From Platynereis dumerilii (lineage: Eukaryota > Annelida > Polychaeta > Phyllodocida > Nereididae), in contig JAPTHN010000012.1 of the NCBI GenBank assembly GCA_026936325.1, forward strand, positions 45,598,263 to 45,662,262: 64,000 bases of DNA, written 5' to 3'. The notes below the pieces were generated by a model, which was given only the letters and a program-made list of their open reading frames with translations, was not told the origin of the DNA and searched no databases. The position numbers and the translations under genes are program-made. Shown one piece after another: positions 11,101 through 21,910 of the stretch; positions within the stretch are counted from its first letter, which is position 1; each line of letters starts with the position of its first letter.

Positions 11101-13055
11101 TGAAATACAAGACCATCGATAGTAATCAACCTACTATCTTGACTAAAATGCCTCATCAAGCTGACTTAGAACCAGCTATTCGTAAATACATCACAGATGC
11201 ATTTCATTACGTCAAGATACCTCATGATAGAGTCCAGCTTATAAACGCTCAAAAGCAGGATTTGTATTTGGGACCGGTTTATAACTTCATAGCATATAGC
11301 ACGTTACCAACTAGTAAGCAAGTGGCAAATCAAGCAGTAGTATTATCTAATCATTTTGCTTTAATCGATTCACTTTTATTCTATGTTCAATCTAGTCCTA
11401 AAAGGCATGACGTCATTCTTAAATTGGCCATTCCTAACATCTGTATTTTCGACATCATTGAATTCTTTCACTTAAATTTAGGAGCTCATGTAAAGTCTAA
11501 TAAATTGTATGATGTTATTACATCAAACTTTCACATTAAGAATCTCATGAAATACATTTTGGATTATGCCAGAACATGTTTGATTTGCCAGCGCTCGTCT
11601 CAGGTTATTGAAACAAATAAGCAAAGGGAATTCGTTCCTAGACTGCTTACTGATTGTACTCCCTTTGTGCATATACATTTTGATATCAAAACCTTTCCCC
11701 ATGCTACTGCTCAAATTATCCATTGTCTCATACTACAAGATGTTTTCTCCCGTTATGTCGTAGCGATTCCGTTACGCAGTAGAAAAGCTGATGAGATTGC
11801 TAAGAAATTTATTGAGCATTTTTGTTTACCATACATGATACCTCATAGGGTTACTTGTGATAAAGAAGCTTCTTTCGTTGGTAAAATTATGACAGCAGTG
11901 TTTAAATCGTTGAATGTTCAGGTTCACCTTGTCCCTACAATGATACATTCAAGCAATATGGCTGAAAGGGCTATTCAATCTGTTTCCAACCTATTGTTAA
12001 CTATGATAGAATATAAGTATTCTCAATGGCCTTCCCTTATTCCATATGCTTGTAAAACCTATAATTCGTTGCCTCACGCAGTTACCAAGTATTCCCCTAA
12101 TTTCCTTGTTTTCCTTAGAGAAGACCGCAATCTCGTCGATATTAATCCCGAGGCACTTTCTGTGGTTGCTACTTCTTACGATCAGTATGTATCTTCGATT
12201 AGAGAGAAATTGCGGTTTGTCAGACAACAAGCTGTAGTTTCTCATAATAAAATTAAGATTAGACAGACCCAGCAACACGCAAAACGTATGCCAAAACTAC
12301 ATTCATTTAAAGAAGGAGACCTCGTCTTATTACTGGCACCTAAATATACTGGGGTGCAATATTCTACCAAATTAAGCATTAAGCTTATTGGCCCATTGTA
12401 TATTGCATCAGAGCCACTTTTGAATCAATTTTTGCTTAAGACAATTGACGACCGTACTTTACCAGGTCTATTTCACATAGGTAGATTGAAGCATTGTATG
12501 GTTCGTTCTAAGAATGGTTCACCAATTTATAACCAGCAACAATTGCGCATTCAAATTCTGTCCGAAAATCTCAAGATTGATGATGTGGCTGCAGCCACTA
12601 TGCAATTACACAGCGACGAATTTCGAGGGCCTCCATTACAAGTCCCTACCCCATCCTCACAGGTCAACCCTGGCTCTTTGTCCCAATCATCGCTTGATTC
12701 CCATGACCTTTCACACCCTTCGCATCAATTACCCCAGCCTTCTTATAGTATGTCAATTTCTAACCCTGATGCTCTTCTTTTATATTTTAAAACTCGGCAA
12801 GATGATACTCAACCAGGCCCTGGGTCTGCACTTCATGAATGGCCCTGTATTCTCGATGATGACAGTACAGTCGCCTCAACGATAACATCAGCCCGTTGGC
12901 GTGACGGTCATCTCCAAGTATATATCAACTACCCATCTCAGATATCATGTATATCTGCTTGGCATTTTGTGTTTCAGGAATATGGTCTGTTTCCATTGTT
13001 CGACTGCATTTCGAACTTGCGACCTACAGGCCGACCTTTTTTCCCTATGAACTAA
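8184..13055 (+). CDS. pol: Pol polyprotein: protease, RT, RNase H, integrase (1623 aa)
   Basis: Pol copies the element's RNA into DNA and inserts it. An aspartic protease motif DTGSS lies at residue 99. The reverse transcriptase spans roughly 410-690, with the YYDD catalytic box at 578-581. RNase H follows (SDASRTASG near 731, TDHAPI near 806). Integrase has an HHCC zinc site (H at 1096, CLIC near 1132-1135) and an acidic triad at D1167, D1226 and E1261. A GPY/F-like module (KLIGPLYI) and a last ~60 residues faintly like a chromodomain come after it. Domain order with integrase last is Ty3/Gypsy. The frame is the same as gag, open from just after it. There is no ATG before the protease, so synthesis as a Gag-Pol fusion is the simplest reading. 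It looks whole. Confidence 0.95.
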   Translation: MSRPNSTPAISSDSHHLSPIESNDLTNSAPSQTFNTSVQTSPFHDFSHSDIIVGDDFPDILYAVLQPPIPLTPLSIKIHDCNFIPSLLPDGTKFFTLFDTGSSHNLVSTSLIKRSPFLQGLSRVDADPIKLMVGNGSSISISQFIYFVIQFGECKVPIKTFIIDVASPIDCVMGLDAQIRYKCVFRSAESRMDISVDQILLVVHKSTTITPNTSCDVPVRVNHLAQYFNGPFEVNISRIISEKNYKALVDLRSGFGSIRINNVDSEDIHLPADIILGALVMDIPFTTAPSVVQQPDTKSVDDNLLDNTNYVIIDNGPNAISQLSYPDYDAMDPDTRVQTRLRNYPWLQPDDPTIRMTEFDIVNQQLKLDKCALQLNEVDKLREIILSHTPAFSLYGQIGTITRYVCDITQQLITDCSFKARPYITSQADIAYVRKQVQKLLQLGIFKKELTQATSALFLVRKSRTDENPRLVGDMRSVNKAFQLLQRPCANIDSFKQQMGSRPFRFATAIDLKQAFFACQVTPQSRQYLGVVTFYNAESITYTRLPMGYINSGALFAEIMTLITEELPRIYAECVYNYYDDYLLLSESSEEHLALIDAVLALFHKHGLVLNLAKCSFASNSTFQFLGFDVDLQGPNGPTLRIRQSRIDAIMNLQIPQNRKQIKSFLGSIQFISSFIPSYQKTAEPLTRLLRKANEFLWTDEQQVAWDAIKKILTSPPILSFPRPEGEMILVSDASRTASGAALYQLQTNGINDTPKKVLLGYASRLHGNIATHNYSISELEMMAIYFAVQSFKYFLAGRGRFTILTDHAPIAQILKSSSHFVTPRIAKFYWKLQDYPYRIYYVKPTTTELKLVDMLSRHHNTQWPADAEPIIPIAVADKDRSINDEEQHSYYNFLDTNTHPLLTSRQTYYENLYADFSGYSLFCVTTRAQAKEHSDNGTSHPTPQPTKPIKPLSHLTSECTHTTGPVLPITEMKYKTIDSNQPTILTKMPHQADLEPAIRKYITDAFHYVKIPHDRVQLINAQKQDLYLGPVYNFIAYSTLPTSKQVANQAVVLSNHFALIDSLLFYVQSSPKRHDVILKLAIPNICIFDIIEFFHLNLGAHVKSNKLYDVITSNFHIKNLMKYILDYARTCLICQRSSQVIETNKQREFVPRLLTDCTPFVHIHFDIKTFPHATAQIIHCLILQDVFSRYVVAIPLRSRKADEIAKKFIEHFCLPYMIPHRVTCDKEASFVGKIMTAVFKSLNVQVHLVPTMIHSSNMAERAIQSVSNLLLTMIEYKYSQWPSLIPYACKTYNSLPHAVTKYSPNFLVFLREDRNLVDINPEALSVVATSYDQYVSSIREKLRFVRQQAVVSHNKIKIRQTQQHAKRMPKLHSFKEGDLVLLLAPKYTGVQYSTKLSIKLIGPLYIASEPLLNQFLLKTIDDRTLPGLFHIGRLKHCMVRSKNGSPIYNQQQLRIQILSENLKIDDVAAATMQLHSDEFRGPPLQVPTPSSQVNPGSLSQSSLDSHDLSHPSHQLPQPSYSMSISNPDALLLYFKTRQDDTQPGPGSALHEWPCILDDDSTVASTITSARWRDGHLQVYINYPSQISCISAWHFVFQEYGLFPLFDCISNLRPTGRPFFPMN

Positions 13056-14640
13056 GTTATTTGGCCATTGTGAAGATGAGCTTAAATGGCACCAATACCA
13101 TGCCACCAATATGCTTTTTCAGTAATTCATAACAACGATGTAACTGTTCAGTTTTTCACACATACAGGGGAACGTTCTCTTCTCCGTCCTTGGCTAAATG
13201 AAGGCTCCACCATACCATCTAAGTGTATGTTTCTCTCACTCTCAAAAGTACTCCTCTCTGATCCCACCTGATACCTCCCCTATTGACCAATTGCTAATTT
13301 TATTAAACACGGCAATCATCGTGTTGAATTTTTTCCCTACACATCCATCTAATATGTATATTTTTTCTGTAATACCTTTATGGTGACAATTTATTGTGGT
13401 ACCATATTGTATAATAATCTCTGAACAATTAAGTCTCATTTTCAATATAACCTTTATCCTATTATACCATAGCTCCGATTTATAGCAAAGTCAAAAATTC
13501 GAGAAGGATAGTGACCTTTCTTCCTTCCTGTAAGTCATGAATATACCTAGAACTACTCTATAACCTTTTAGCAAGGAATTTGCAGACTTTTCAGAATCTG
13601 CTTATGTAAGTAAAAACACCTCTCCAGGTAGTGCTCTAAACATTTCCATTGCTTTCCTTTCACACGAACGGCACACCTTAAACAAGTTTATTCACCCCTC
13701 CTTCCAAAGTTGCTTTCTATTTATCAGATTTAGTAAGCTAAAACGTTTTCCTAGCCAAACCTACTTGAGAAACGCCTTCCCCCATCCCTCATGTTTACTT
13801 AAGCTAAACTTACTGTAGTTTCGTTTGTCCATTTGCCAGACGATACTTCATGTCTTGCATTTTACCTCCTCCATGTGTTTATCCCACATGACACATCATT
13901 CCTTCCAGAACACATATCTGTTTCAGACACACACTTTATAGTGTCTCACCAGTCACCTCCGCGGTATGTGAATAACACCCCAGTCACACTCCTCAGTCAA
14001 CATTCCTTGCATAGTCAACTATAGTCGTTGTTATCTGCGACGCCACCTTGTATTGGAATTACACATCCTTAAGAGTAATTGCACAATTACAAACCCTGAC
14101 TTAGACATTAAAAGTCAAATTATCAAAGTAAATTTTCAAGATAAAATAACAACTATAAATTGCTTTATGTCTCATCAATGCTAAATGGCTGCAATGATTG
14201 TTGTTTCCAGTAAAGTTTTTGATTGCCATTTCTGCATGTTTCCACATGCTGCCACATATGGTCTCATGAACGTCCACATTTCTTCCATAATTCCTTATCT
14301 ATAACTTATGTCATGGTCCCCCAGGCTTTCATTTTGCAATAATACCTAAGTAACGCCACGCGGTCTGATGCAACCTCAACTTTGCCTAATGAACAGGCGC
14401 TTGCATCACTTTCCTGGTCTGTTTGCAACTGATCTTTCCTTGGGACATATCAAGCCATATGGCGAAGTCAATCACCATAGACGCATATCAATACGCACAG
14501 TTGCCACCGCACATGCCTAGGTGCACAAAGTCCATTATGACCACCAAAATATCAGTAACAAGCACTGACTCATATGTAATCCTCGAATGACGATGTCCAC
14601 TACACCGCACATATACCACTGCCTCCGTCGTCGCTATTAA

Positions 14641-14692
14641 ACATGATAATTAATGATAATTAGTGATAATTAATGATAATGAATGATAACTT
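14641..14692 (+). repeat. Short tandem repeat, TGATAATTAA type
   Basis: Four to five imperfect 10-bp units of TGATAATTAA/TGATAATTAG/TGATAATGAA lie inside the LTR element's pol-env interval. Simple replication slippage explains it. Confidence 0.8.
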
Positions 14693-15887
14693 CTTAGGCA
14701 TCAACGCCGAACAAATGAGTCATTTGCACACAACGACGATCTCCTAAAAATCGCATCATAAAACCATGGATGCATTGGGCTATTCTTTCTTGTTTTCTCA
14801 AGGCTTATACGATGCACTCCTCCTTCCTTGTTTTAGCTCTTGAGTACGTAATGCATTGTCATCGTCTGGATTTCCTCCAGCCACGCTTGGCTTGGTCATC
14901 GTCCAAAAATTTCTTGTGCACTAATAACAAGATCTCAGCCTCTTGTGGTACCAACAAGTGATCACAACATTGGAAACAGAAATGACCCAATGAAATAAAA
15001 CAACCCGTTGACATATCCAGTCCAAACAATCCAACGTTTAGATACTTAGACCAAGAGCACCTGAAAACACCTGTCCCAAACAGCGTAACTAAAATATCCT
15101 CTTCATAAAGCTTCACTATAGCATTCTTCCATAGTTTTCCATTTAGAGATCTCTGACAATGATTTCCTTTTGGACCTGCCAGACAGGGCGGCAGTCATCC
15201 TACAGTACTTTCATCTTGTCTTTTGCCAATTTGATAATAGTAGTGAGATTGGATCCGACTATGTTCAATCAGTGATTGGAGTGCCTGACGAGTCCTTTGG
15301 GCAATCACACCGTTTCATCCTTTTCGGTATTGTCCTTGTTCTGATTGGAATACACATTCACTCTCCTTTTGAATCGAATGCTTCCAAGTTCCCAACAAAA
15401 CAAGTATACAGCTCTCCACCGATATAATTCAAGATCATGTTTAGGATCTTCAATTCTAGGTTCGAAGAGAAATTAATTGAAATACAGTACTCAATATACG
15501 GACAATGCTATATCGACAAAATGATAACAGAACTGTACAATAGCAGTGTTAACTTAACCTTCATGGTCTTACTCTGGAATCTATGCATGGAACAACGAAT
15601 GTATAGCAATAAAAGTGAAGTCTCCACGTAAGCACTTTCCCTCAAATTTCACAAGTTTTCTTTTGTGCTGACCATTCACAAATGTTCATGGTTACCAGCA
15701 TACAAGAACAATATTCAGGTATTCTTTCCTTTCATTACAAACCTGACCATCGTGTTACCATTGTACATGCAGTACATCTTATCTCTTACCATTCAATAAA
15801 TACATTATATTCCAATCACGCATGCATGGAAGTGAACAGTTCAGCAGCTTCCCCGTTTCCAATTACAAGTCATTCTTTATATGAAGT

Positions 15888-16010
15888 TCATTGCAGTGTC
15901 CCTGCGATTCGAACTCGCGACCTCGCACATACCCTTTCTTCCTATAAAATCAAAATCTTAACGTTAGTGTCCGGACGCGCTACCTATGTCGCCACCGAGT
16001 CCACTGATTT
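15888..16010 (-). other. tRNA-like relic (minus strand) with A- and B-box resemblance
   Basis: On the minus strand, TGGCGACATAGGTAGCGCG resembles an A box and D arm, and about 75 bases later GAGTTCGAATCGC resembles a B box and T arm. The spacing is longer than in an intron-free tRNA and the acceptor stem pairs only partly (AGTG with CACT). It could be a decayed tRNA, a SINE head or coincidence. I see no functional anticodon arm. Confidence 0.3.
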
Positions 16011-16349
16011 GTAGGTCTTATAATTGCACCAAATTCACTTCACCTTTTCCTCCACATTCAGTGTTGTCATAAGCTGACAAATGCACGAAGTTTATTGTAT
16101 CTTCTTAGCTCTTTTAATATCATATCGTCCAACCTGATTGCATTAATTTCCTCTCTTTTTATACAAATTTAATAATTAGATTGTTACAGTACATTTATTT
16201 TGGCCACGTGCATGAATCATTACTCGCTATCTTCAGTGTCTATTTTTAGATCACTCTCTCAATCTGAAATGAAACCGAGGCTCTCCGCCAGCTCAGCAGC
16301 ATACATCGGTCACTAGAAGTCTTAAAAATATGCTGTTGGCCGGTTCGGC

Positions 16350-16445
16350 CTTGGTCTAGGGGTAAAGTCTTCGCGTCTTAATTGACCAGCCAGCTCTCTC
16401 GCAAGACGAAGTTGAACTTCGTTGCTTCGAATCCCGTCCGGGACA
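16350..16445 (+). other. tRNA-like relic (plus strand)
   Basis: TTGGTCTAGGGGTA is close to the D arm and A box of animal proline-type tRNAs. TTCGAATCCCG, 75 bases later, resembles a T arm and B box. The middle could fold CTTCG with CGAAG as an anticodon arm enlarged by an intron-like insert. The acceptor stem is not convincing. It lies in the opposite orientation to the relic at 15888-16010, about 340 bp away. Confidence 0.3.
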
Positions 16446-18644
16446 AGTTCCCAACTTAACAACCACATCTTGAGACACGGAAAGAAATCCGTTGTCACTT
16501 CGTCCTTCCCCTCAATTCATGAGGGATATGACTGGATATTCGAGTACGTAACAAGAAATAAATGGCATCAATATAAAGACAAGCAATGGCTCAGTGAGTT
16601 ACGCTTGAAGATAAACACCTCCTATCCTCCAAAGTCCGAACCAGGCTTTTGTGTTCATTACTGTGTCTTGTTTATTTCAGTGACAATATGACAGAAGGTT
16701 TCCTTCTTTCATTTTCTTCACTTTCTCTCGTGTAACACAATTGTTTTGCATTTAGGCTTCTTCCATTATAAAGTAAAGCAGTTCCATAGAGAAGAATATT
16801 CTCTTGCAAATAATAAAGATACAGGGGAATCTACAGGAAAACCTCCTGGCTCTTTTGTTGTTAAGTGTTGTAGCTCTGGCTATGAGTTGTCACTTTGGCA
16901 ATTATGTCCATTTGCATATGGTATATCCACATGCATATCTTCAATAGTTCGATTAGAATTTCAGTTATTATAGACATGTCAATAAATCGGTAGACACAAG
17001 ACTCAATTTAATTTTCCTTGAGTTACTTCAAGATGATCCTAGGTACGCCAAATACCATTGGAACACAATCCTATGACATCAGTGTCTTATTTTGGTACTT
17101 TGATACCTACTCTCTTCTGCACAATACTGACCTTAGGTCAACATGAATAAGAAAAAGAATTATAAGTCCTCTAATGTGAATTATGGATGCTACCTTTGTA
17201 TAGTGCATACCTGTATGTCAGCAAAATCATGCATAGGTTGCTTATTATCGCCAAATAACAACTGAAGGGATCACCTGCTCGTGGTCTATTTCCACCTCAC
17301 TGGAAAGTATCATCAGTAAGTGTCATAGTGACAGTGTCTTGCTTCAATAGTCCTAACCTTTATATTTTGTTCATACACAATTTAAAGGGTCGTCCGCACT
17401 TAGCATATTGGCTATACCAAAATGCCTAGTCTCTCGATTTCATATTTACATATATTCCATGATAATCTTTTATACACAATATACCGAGTGTTCTATATAA
17501 ATGTCATTACAAATAATGCTAAGTTTCCTTGCTCCAAGCCTTCCTCTTGAGACGCACATATCTCTCAAAGATCTCTCAGAGCTTGTCTCCTATCATAGGA
17601 TCATCTCCTTCCTTTAGGACATGTTTTCCTCAAAAATCTCTTCCGTCAAGAAGTATCGGAGTGTGTCGTTACTGGCATTGTCTTAACCTGCTACATTACT
17701 AAATTCGATTGTGGCTCAGCATCCTGTGCATCTTTTCGACGTTTTGGTTCCTTTGCAATGTCCTGTTTCGTCGACATCCTGTTTCACAACGACATCCTGC
17801 CTCACAACTCATCTCAAATAAATAACAGATATTTAATTTAATATCCAACATAATTTCACAAGCTTTTCTGTCCAAAAATAGTTGGACTTATTTCAGTTGA
17901 CTGTGGACTGATAACTTCCGTTCTCGTTGAATGAATGTTTCTTTAACATCTAAACGTTATCATTTCAGTATATTAGCTATCACCCATGAACCCATGGGAG
18001 CCCAACATCAGTTTCCCGCACCTTATCAGTCTTCTCTTAAGCTAATAATTAGTTTAATAATTCAACTTATGAATAACCACATATCTTGGCATTAAATTGA
18101 TGTTTGTAAATTATTCCAGGGCCTAATTTAAGTATTGAATTAAACAATTCTTTACTTTACAATTAAAGGACAAAATTTCCACCTGCAGGTTAACACATAA
18201 GAATTAGGCCTAAGATTTTATTAGCCTCGTCATATACAGTAATATCATTTGATTTGTCAATTAATTACACTTTGAAGATCTGACAATAGTAAGTCATAAC
18301 CTTCTCCTTATGCCGTATTCCTCTTTCGCACATATTCATGCCACATGTGTCTGTGTGATACTTCATGCGTTTCTCATGGACAAAATTGGTTATCATTCTC
18401 CTCTGCTATGCAGACTTGTACTTGCCTTTAAGATTTCATATGGCTTAATGAGACACATGAGTTCTTGACATATGAATTCATCACTCCAACCGAGCTGCCA
18501 GCAAGCAGTGACACACAAAGGTGAAAACACAAAGTTCCAACAACATTCAAGCAGTTTCATCCTGATTACATAATCCAAACACATGTGTAATCACTTACAC
18601 CTAAATTAGTCAGACCTATCTTCACACCATCTGCGATTCCTCAC

Positions 18645-18667
18645 TTATACCCCCCCCCTCCCCTCAG
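18645..18667 (+). promoter_or_regulatory. Candidate splice acceptor before the third ORF
   Basis: A long pyrimidine tract (TATACCCCCCCCCTCCCCTC) ends in CAG at 18667, only 20 bases before the ATG of the third ORF at 18688. This is a strong 3' splice-site shape and would join naturally to the donor in the LTR. Actual use is inference. Confidence 0.5.
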
Positions 18668-18687
18668 TGATACTCTACCCCTTGTTT

Positions 18688-19347
18688 ATGGCTCCTCCAT
18701 CATTTGGTATTTGTCTCCCGTTGACTCAACTACTGTTCCTCAGTGTATTTGCAACAATGCATCGAAGGCGAATGTCGTATCCTCCTTCGCACAGTAATAT
18801 GGAATGGTCTACAGCAACTCGTGTGAATGTTGCTCAGCTGCAGCAAGTTCCTCAGTTCCAGGGACCTAAGCAGACGGTTTCTGTTGCTACTCAGACCGAG
18901 GCTACATGCATCTTTCATTCACCTCCAACCCTCGATATTGATGCTTTTCACTCTGCAGCCAATTATGTGGCTTGCACTTATGCTCAACAGAAACCTCTAG
19001 TCAATGGATGGGACTCGGATTGTCCTAGTCCTACACCGACACCGGACTCATCATGGTCAACAGATGAAGATCTCCCGGGCTATACCATGTCAGCCGAAGC
19101 AGCTGCTCAGCCTACACATTTTTTGCCACCATTGCGTCCAAAGCCTTTTCACCATCGTCATTTCTTTGACAATGAACAGGAAGTACGCATGGTTCCATCA
19201 CTGCCGATGTATACGTCCACTCCGGTGTCATCACCCCCACTGTTGATGCTTTCTCAGCGTCTCCATTACATACAGGAATTACCCGAAGATTTCAATGACG
19301 CAGAAGAACAACAAACCGAATTGAAGTCGACTCTACAACAACAGTAA
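18688..19347 (+). CDS. Third ORF of the LTR element: proline-rich accessory protein
   Basis: From the first ATG (18688) the frame encodes 219 residues. Residues ~6-24 are hydrophobic (ICLPLTQLLFLSVFA) and could be a signal or membrane anchor, followed by a basic HRRRM. The rest is rich in Pro, Ser, Thr and Gln with acidic patches (DSSWSTDEDLPG near the middle) and a Gln/Glu-rich end. I recognise no family or zinc-binding pattern. It lies alone between long non-coding stretches, 5.6 kb after pol and 2.6 kb before the envelope-like gene, directly behind an acceptor-like tract. Position and composition suggest an accessory product from a spliced message. It could also be a chance frame, although 219 residues is long for this base composition. 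Confidence 0.5.
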   Translation: MAPPSFGICLPLTQLLFLSVFATMHRRRMSYPPSHSNMEWSTATRVNVAQLQQVPQFQGPKQTVSVATQTEATCIFHSPPTLDIDAFHSAANYVACTYAQQKPLVNGWDSDCPSPTPTPDSSWSTDEDLPGYTMSAEAAAQPTHFLPPLRPKPFHHRHFFDNEQEVRMVPSLPMYTSTPVSSPPLLMLSQRLHYIQELPEDFNDAEEQQTELKSTLQQQ

Positions 19348-20999
19348 TCAGGTTTCCTTTTAACCTTACGAACTAATGGACTCATTCAAATCCATTTACT
19401 TCTTTAAAAAAAATAGACTTCAATGTACCAAGAAACAGTTTGACCCATCGAATGCCTTTCTCCCTGTTAATCGAACAATTATGGTAGATAATGTGAATGC
19501 TATATCACTGACTTTTGTGTTACCTACAATGCTGATTTATACACCTATTCATTAAATTTACAAATTATTACCGAATTATATTCTTCGTCCATTCTTCATA
19601 ACCAAATAGTCTTCAAATATTTGCATTAGCACACCCTAACAGGCCTTAAACCTCAACAAGAGTTCTCGACCCGCACATTTTAATACATGTGCGATGATAT
19701 CTTGCATTTGTTGCGTCGCCAACTTGTTGCTTACATGCCACCAGGAGGGTGTAGTCCCTTCATTTCGTTCCCAGACCAATACGGTTATCCACCGTTAAGT
19801 CTTTTCTGTAGCTCACAAGCATTCAGCCGGATTATTCATCTGCTTTGAGCCCACCAACAACGCTCTTAAACCTTGCCATTCTTCGTTGAGAATTGTTTTC
19901 CATCTCTTATCACTGTGTTCCTTGTGACCAATCGATAGTATTTCCATACGTTGGCCACTGTCTCCTCGCAGCATTGACCACGTATTCCCTTGTTCTTTGC
20001 ATTTGTTGCCTTCTTGATATAGTACTTTATTGGCTTATCATTTTATCCTCGGTAAACACCATTATTTGGTACGCATATTTCAGAGACAGAGCCTCTCCAC
20101 AGAGATCCATCACGATCCTTTCTTAGTAAATCTGATTGCCATTCTGCCTTCAATTGCCTTTTATAACCTCTTGTAACTGTTTAAGACTTGTTTCTTACCT
20201 ATCTTTTAGTTCTGAAACTATTTTTATGATGAGATTATTGCATGCCACTGATAAGGTTTTTGTCTATTGATTGCACCCCTCGAATACTACTTGATACACG
20301 TGAGGGGAGTCTTCTCCTCTTCTCATCCAATGGCTTACCGCGTTCGTATCATTAGCATTTTGTACATATTCCATTCTGCATCTTGTAGATAGTCAGTAAT
20401 ATTCAAACATGGAATATGTTTCTTTTCTGCATTTCCTGCTCATGTTGTGAGTGTCGTTTATTGCAGATATTGGCCGTCAAATACCTTGCCAATTGAGAAG
20501 TGATTATATGCCATTGTTGATAGACTGTTTTCTTACAAATTATCCACTACTTTTCCATCGTGACATGTAGGTACTACTTTGATTGAGCATTACTATAACT
20601 GCTCTGATACAGTATTATCTTTGAGCATCCTTTCTTATAATTATTGTGCAACATATTACGTTGAGTACGTATCTCAGTATGTTGCAAGTTCTCTGCCTGT
20701 CGGACTGGGAGCCCGACCATAATTTGGGGATATCTTGTGCTATTTCATGTGTTCCGGCTCATGCCGATGTAGTTATGTTAATATGTTCCGACAATGTGGT
20801 CGTGAGTTTAACCTTAGCACATAATTTTAAATGCGTTTCTGTGGATTTTGCTCACCCAGTGATTGTAGCATCGCTTCGCATTTTGGGGAAAGAGAAAATT
20901 TTTTTTTTTGTAAATGACCAACTCATTATACACAAATTATAGCTAGCTAGCTAATTCCTTTTCCATAGCTCATTATATGGTATGGCATCACAACATAGC

Positions 21000-21012
21000 C
21001 CGGCAGGGGGCG
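21000..21012 (+). promoter_or_regulatory. CTCF-like motif
   Basis: CCGGCAGGGGGCG matches the consensus core CCASYAGRKGGCR at 12 of 13 positions. CTCF is known across bilaterians and insulator sites occur in some LTR elements. A single match in 29 kb may be chance. Confidence 0.25.
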
Positions 21013-21462
21013 CTTTCTGTGTTGCCATGGCTTCACCGAGACTGCCGTGGGAAGCAGTTTCTTGTTGCTTTGGTAGCACCCTCGCACCTTATATGGCACG
21101 CTACCTGCTGTAAAATTTTCGGCTCAGCCCACAGGGCCCAGCTCTTGCGGAGCCAGTAAAACCTTAGCTTACCTGCTCTAATCTTTACACCTGTAGAGAG
21201 GCAGCAGTCCTACATACAGCTTGCAACATTATGTAAGTACACCCTTTTCAAAGAGTCATTTACCGGTCATTTAGGACCACTAACCTGCATATACGTTTAC
21301 TAATTAGTAAACCGGGAATTTCTATAGGCATTGAGTATTGTTGATGAAGTTTCAAGTTGTGTTATATTGAGATAAGTTCACAGTAATTATACTCCCAATT
21401 TTTTTTTACACGCGTGTAATCGAGGGAAGGTACTTTATTAACTTACATTTCTTTGACGACAA

Positions 21463-21477
21463 TTGTTATATTTTCAG
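21463..21477 (+). promoter_or_regulatory. Candidate splice acceptor upstream of the envelope-like ORF
   Basis: TTGTTATATTTTCAG fits an animal 3' splice site and lies 434 bases before the envelope-like ATG. A weaker CTTTTAG occurs closer, near 21872. Either could pair with the donor in the LTR to make an env-type message. Neither is proven. Confidence 0.3.
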
Positions 21478-21910
21478 GTCTGGTCGAGACTCTCGATTTC
21501 AGTAATTCAGTATGATCTTAGAGTACATCTCTTGCATTTTCTGTCGACATACACAGCATTCTTTCATATGATAGGCAAAGTAGTTGGAAAACTCGTCTTG
21601 CCTAATTGTTATGAATACTTATTTCCGTTGATAATTATTTGTGTATTGATAGTCGTATTGGTTTTACATAGGATATGTCGACCTGATTGATGAATTTTGC
21701 ACGCTTAGTATGCTAATCGTTACCATTATGTCTCTTTGTGGATGAACTTCTTTTACCTCTTATCTTTGTTTATGTGCATGTCTACATTCATTTAATCATG
21801 TCTTTCTCACCACCTTACTGGTTAATAGTTATAGTAATACCTGATTTTACTAGTGATGCTAAAACCTTTTAGCCAACTATATACCTTGCTACCTCATTAT
21901 AAACATTACA

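Larger units (their letters stand above)
13056..18666 (+). other. Long non-coding interval between pol and the third ORF
   Basis: About 5.6 kb with only short frames lacking recognisable domains, inside the LTR element. It contains a short tandem repeat at 14641-14692, two tRNA-like relics near 15.9-16.45 kb and a cluster of GACATCCTG-type repeats at about 17755-17815. No inserted transposon with clear ends could be found. Its purpose, if any, is unknown. It may serve as intronic or packaging sequence for spliced env-type messages. Confidence 0.6.
19348..21910 (+). other. Non-coding interval before the envelope-like gene
   Basis: About 2.6 kb within the LTR element with no frame of convincing length or domain. 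A CTCF-like motif lies at 21000-21012 and an acceptor-like TTGTTATATTTTCAG ends at 21477. The frame at 20646-20942 (98 aa) has no family resemblance and is not called. Confidence 0.5.

Noticed and set aside
16350-16445. Functional tRNA gene
   Set aside because: The acceptor and T stems do not pair properly and no clear anticodon loop can be drawn. It is listed only as a relic.
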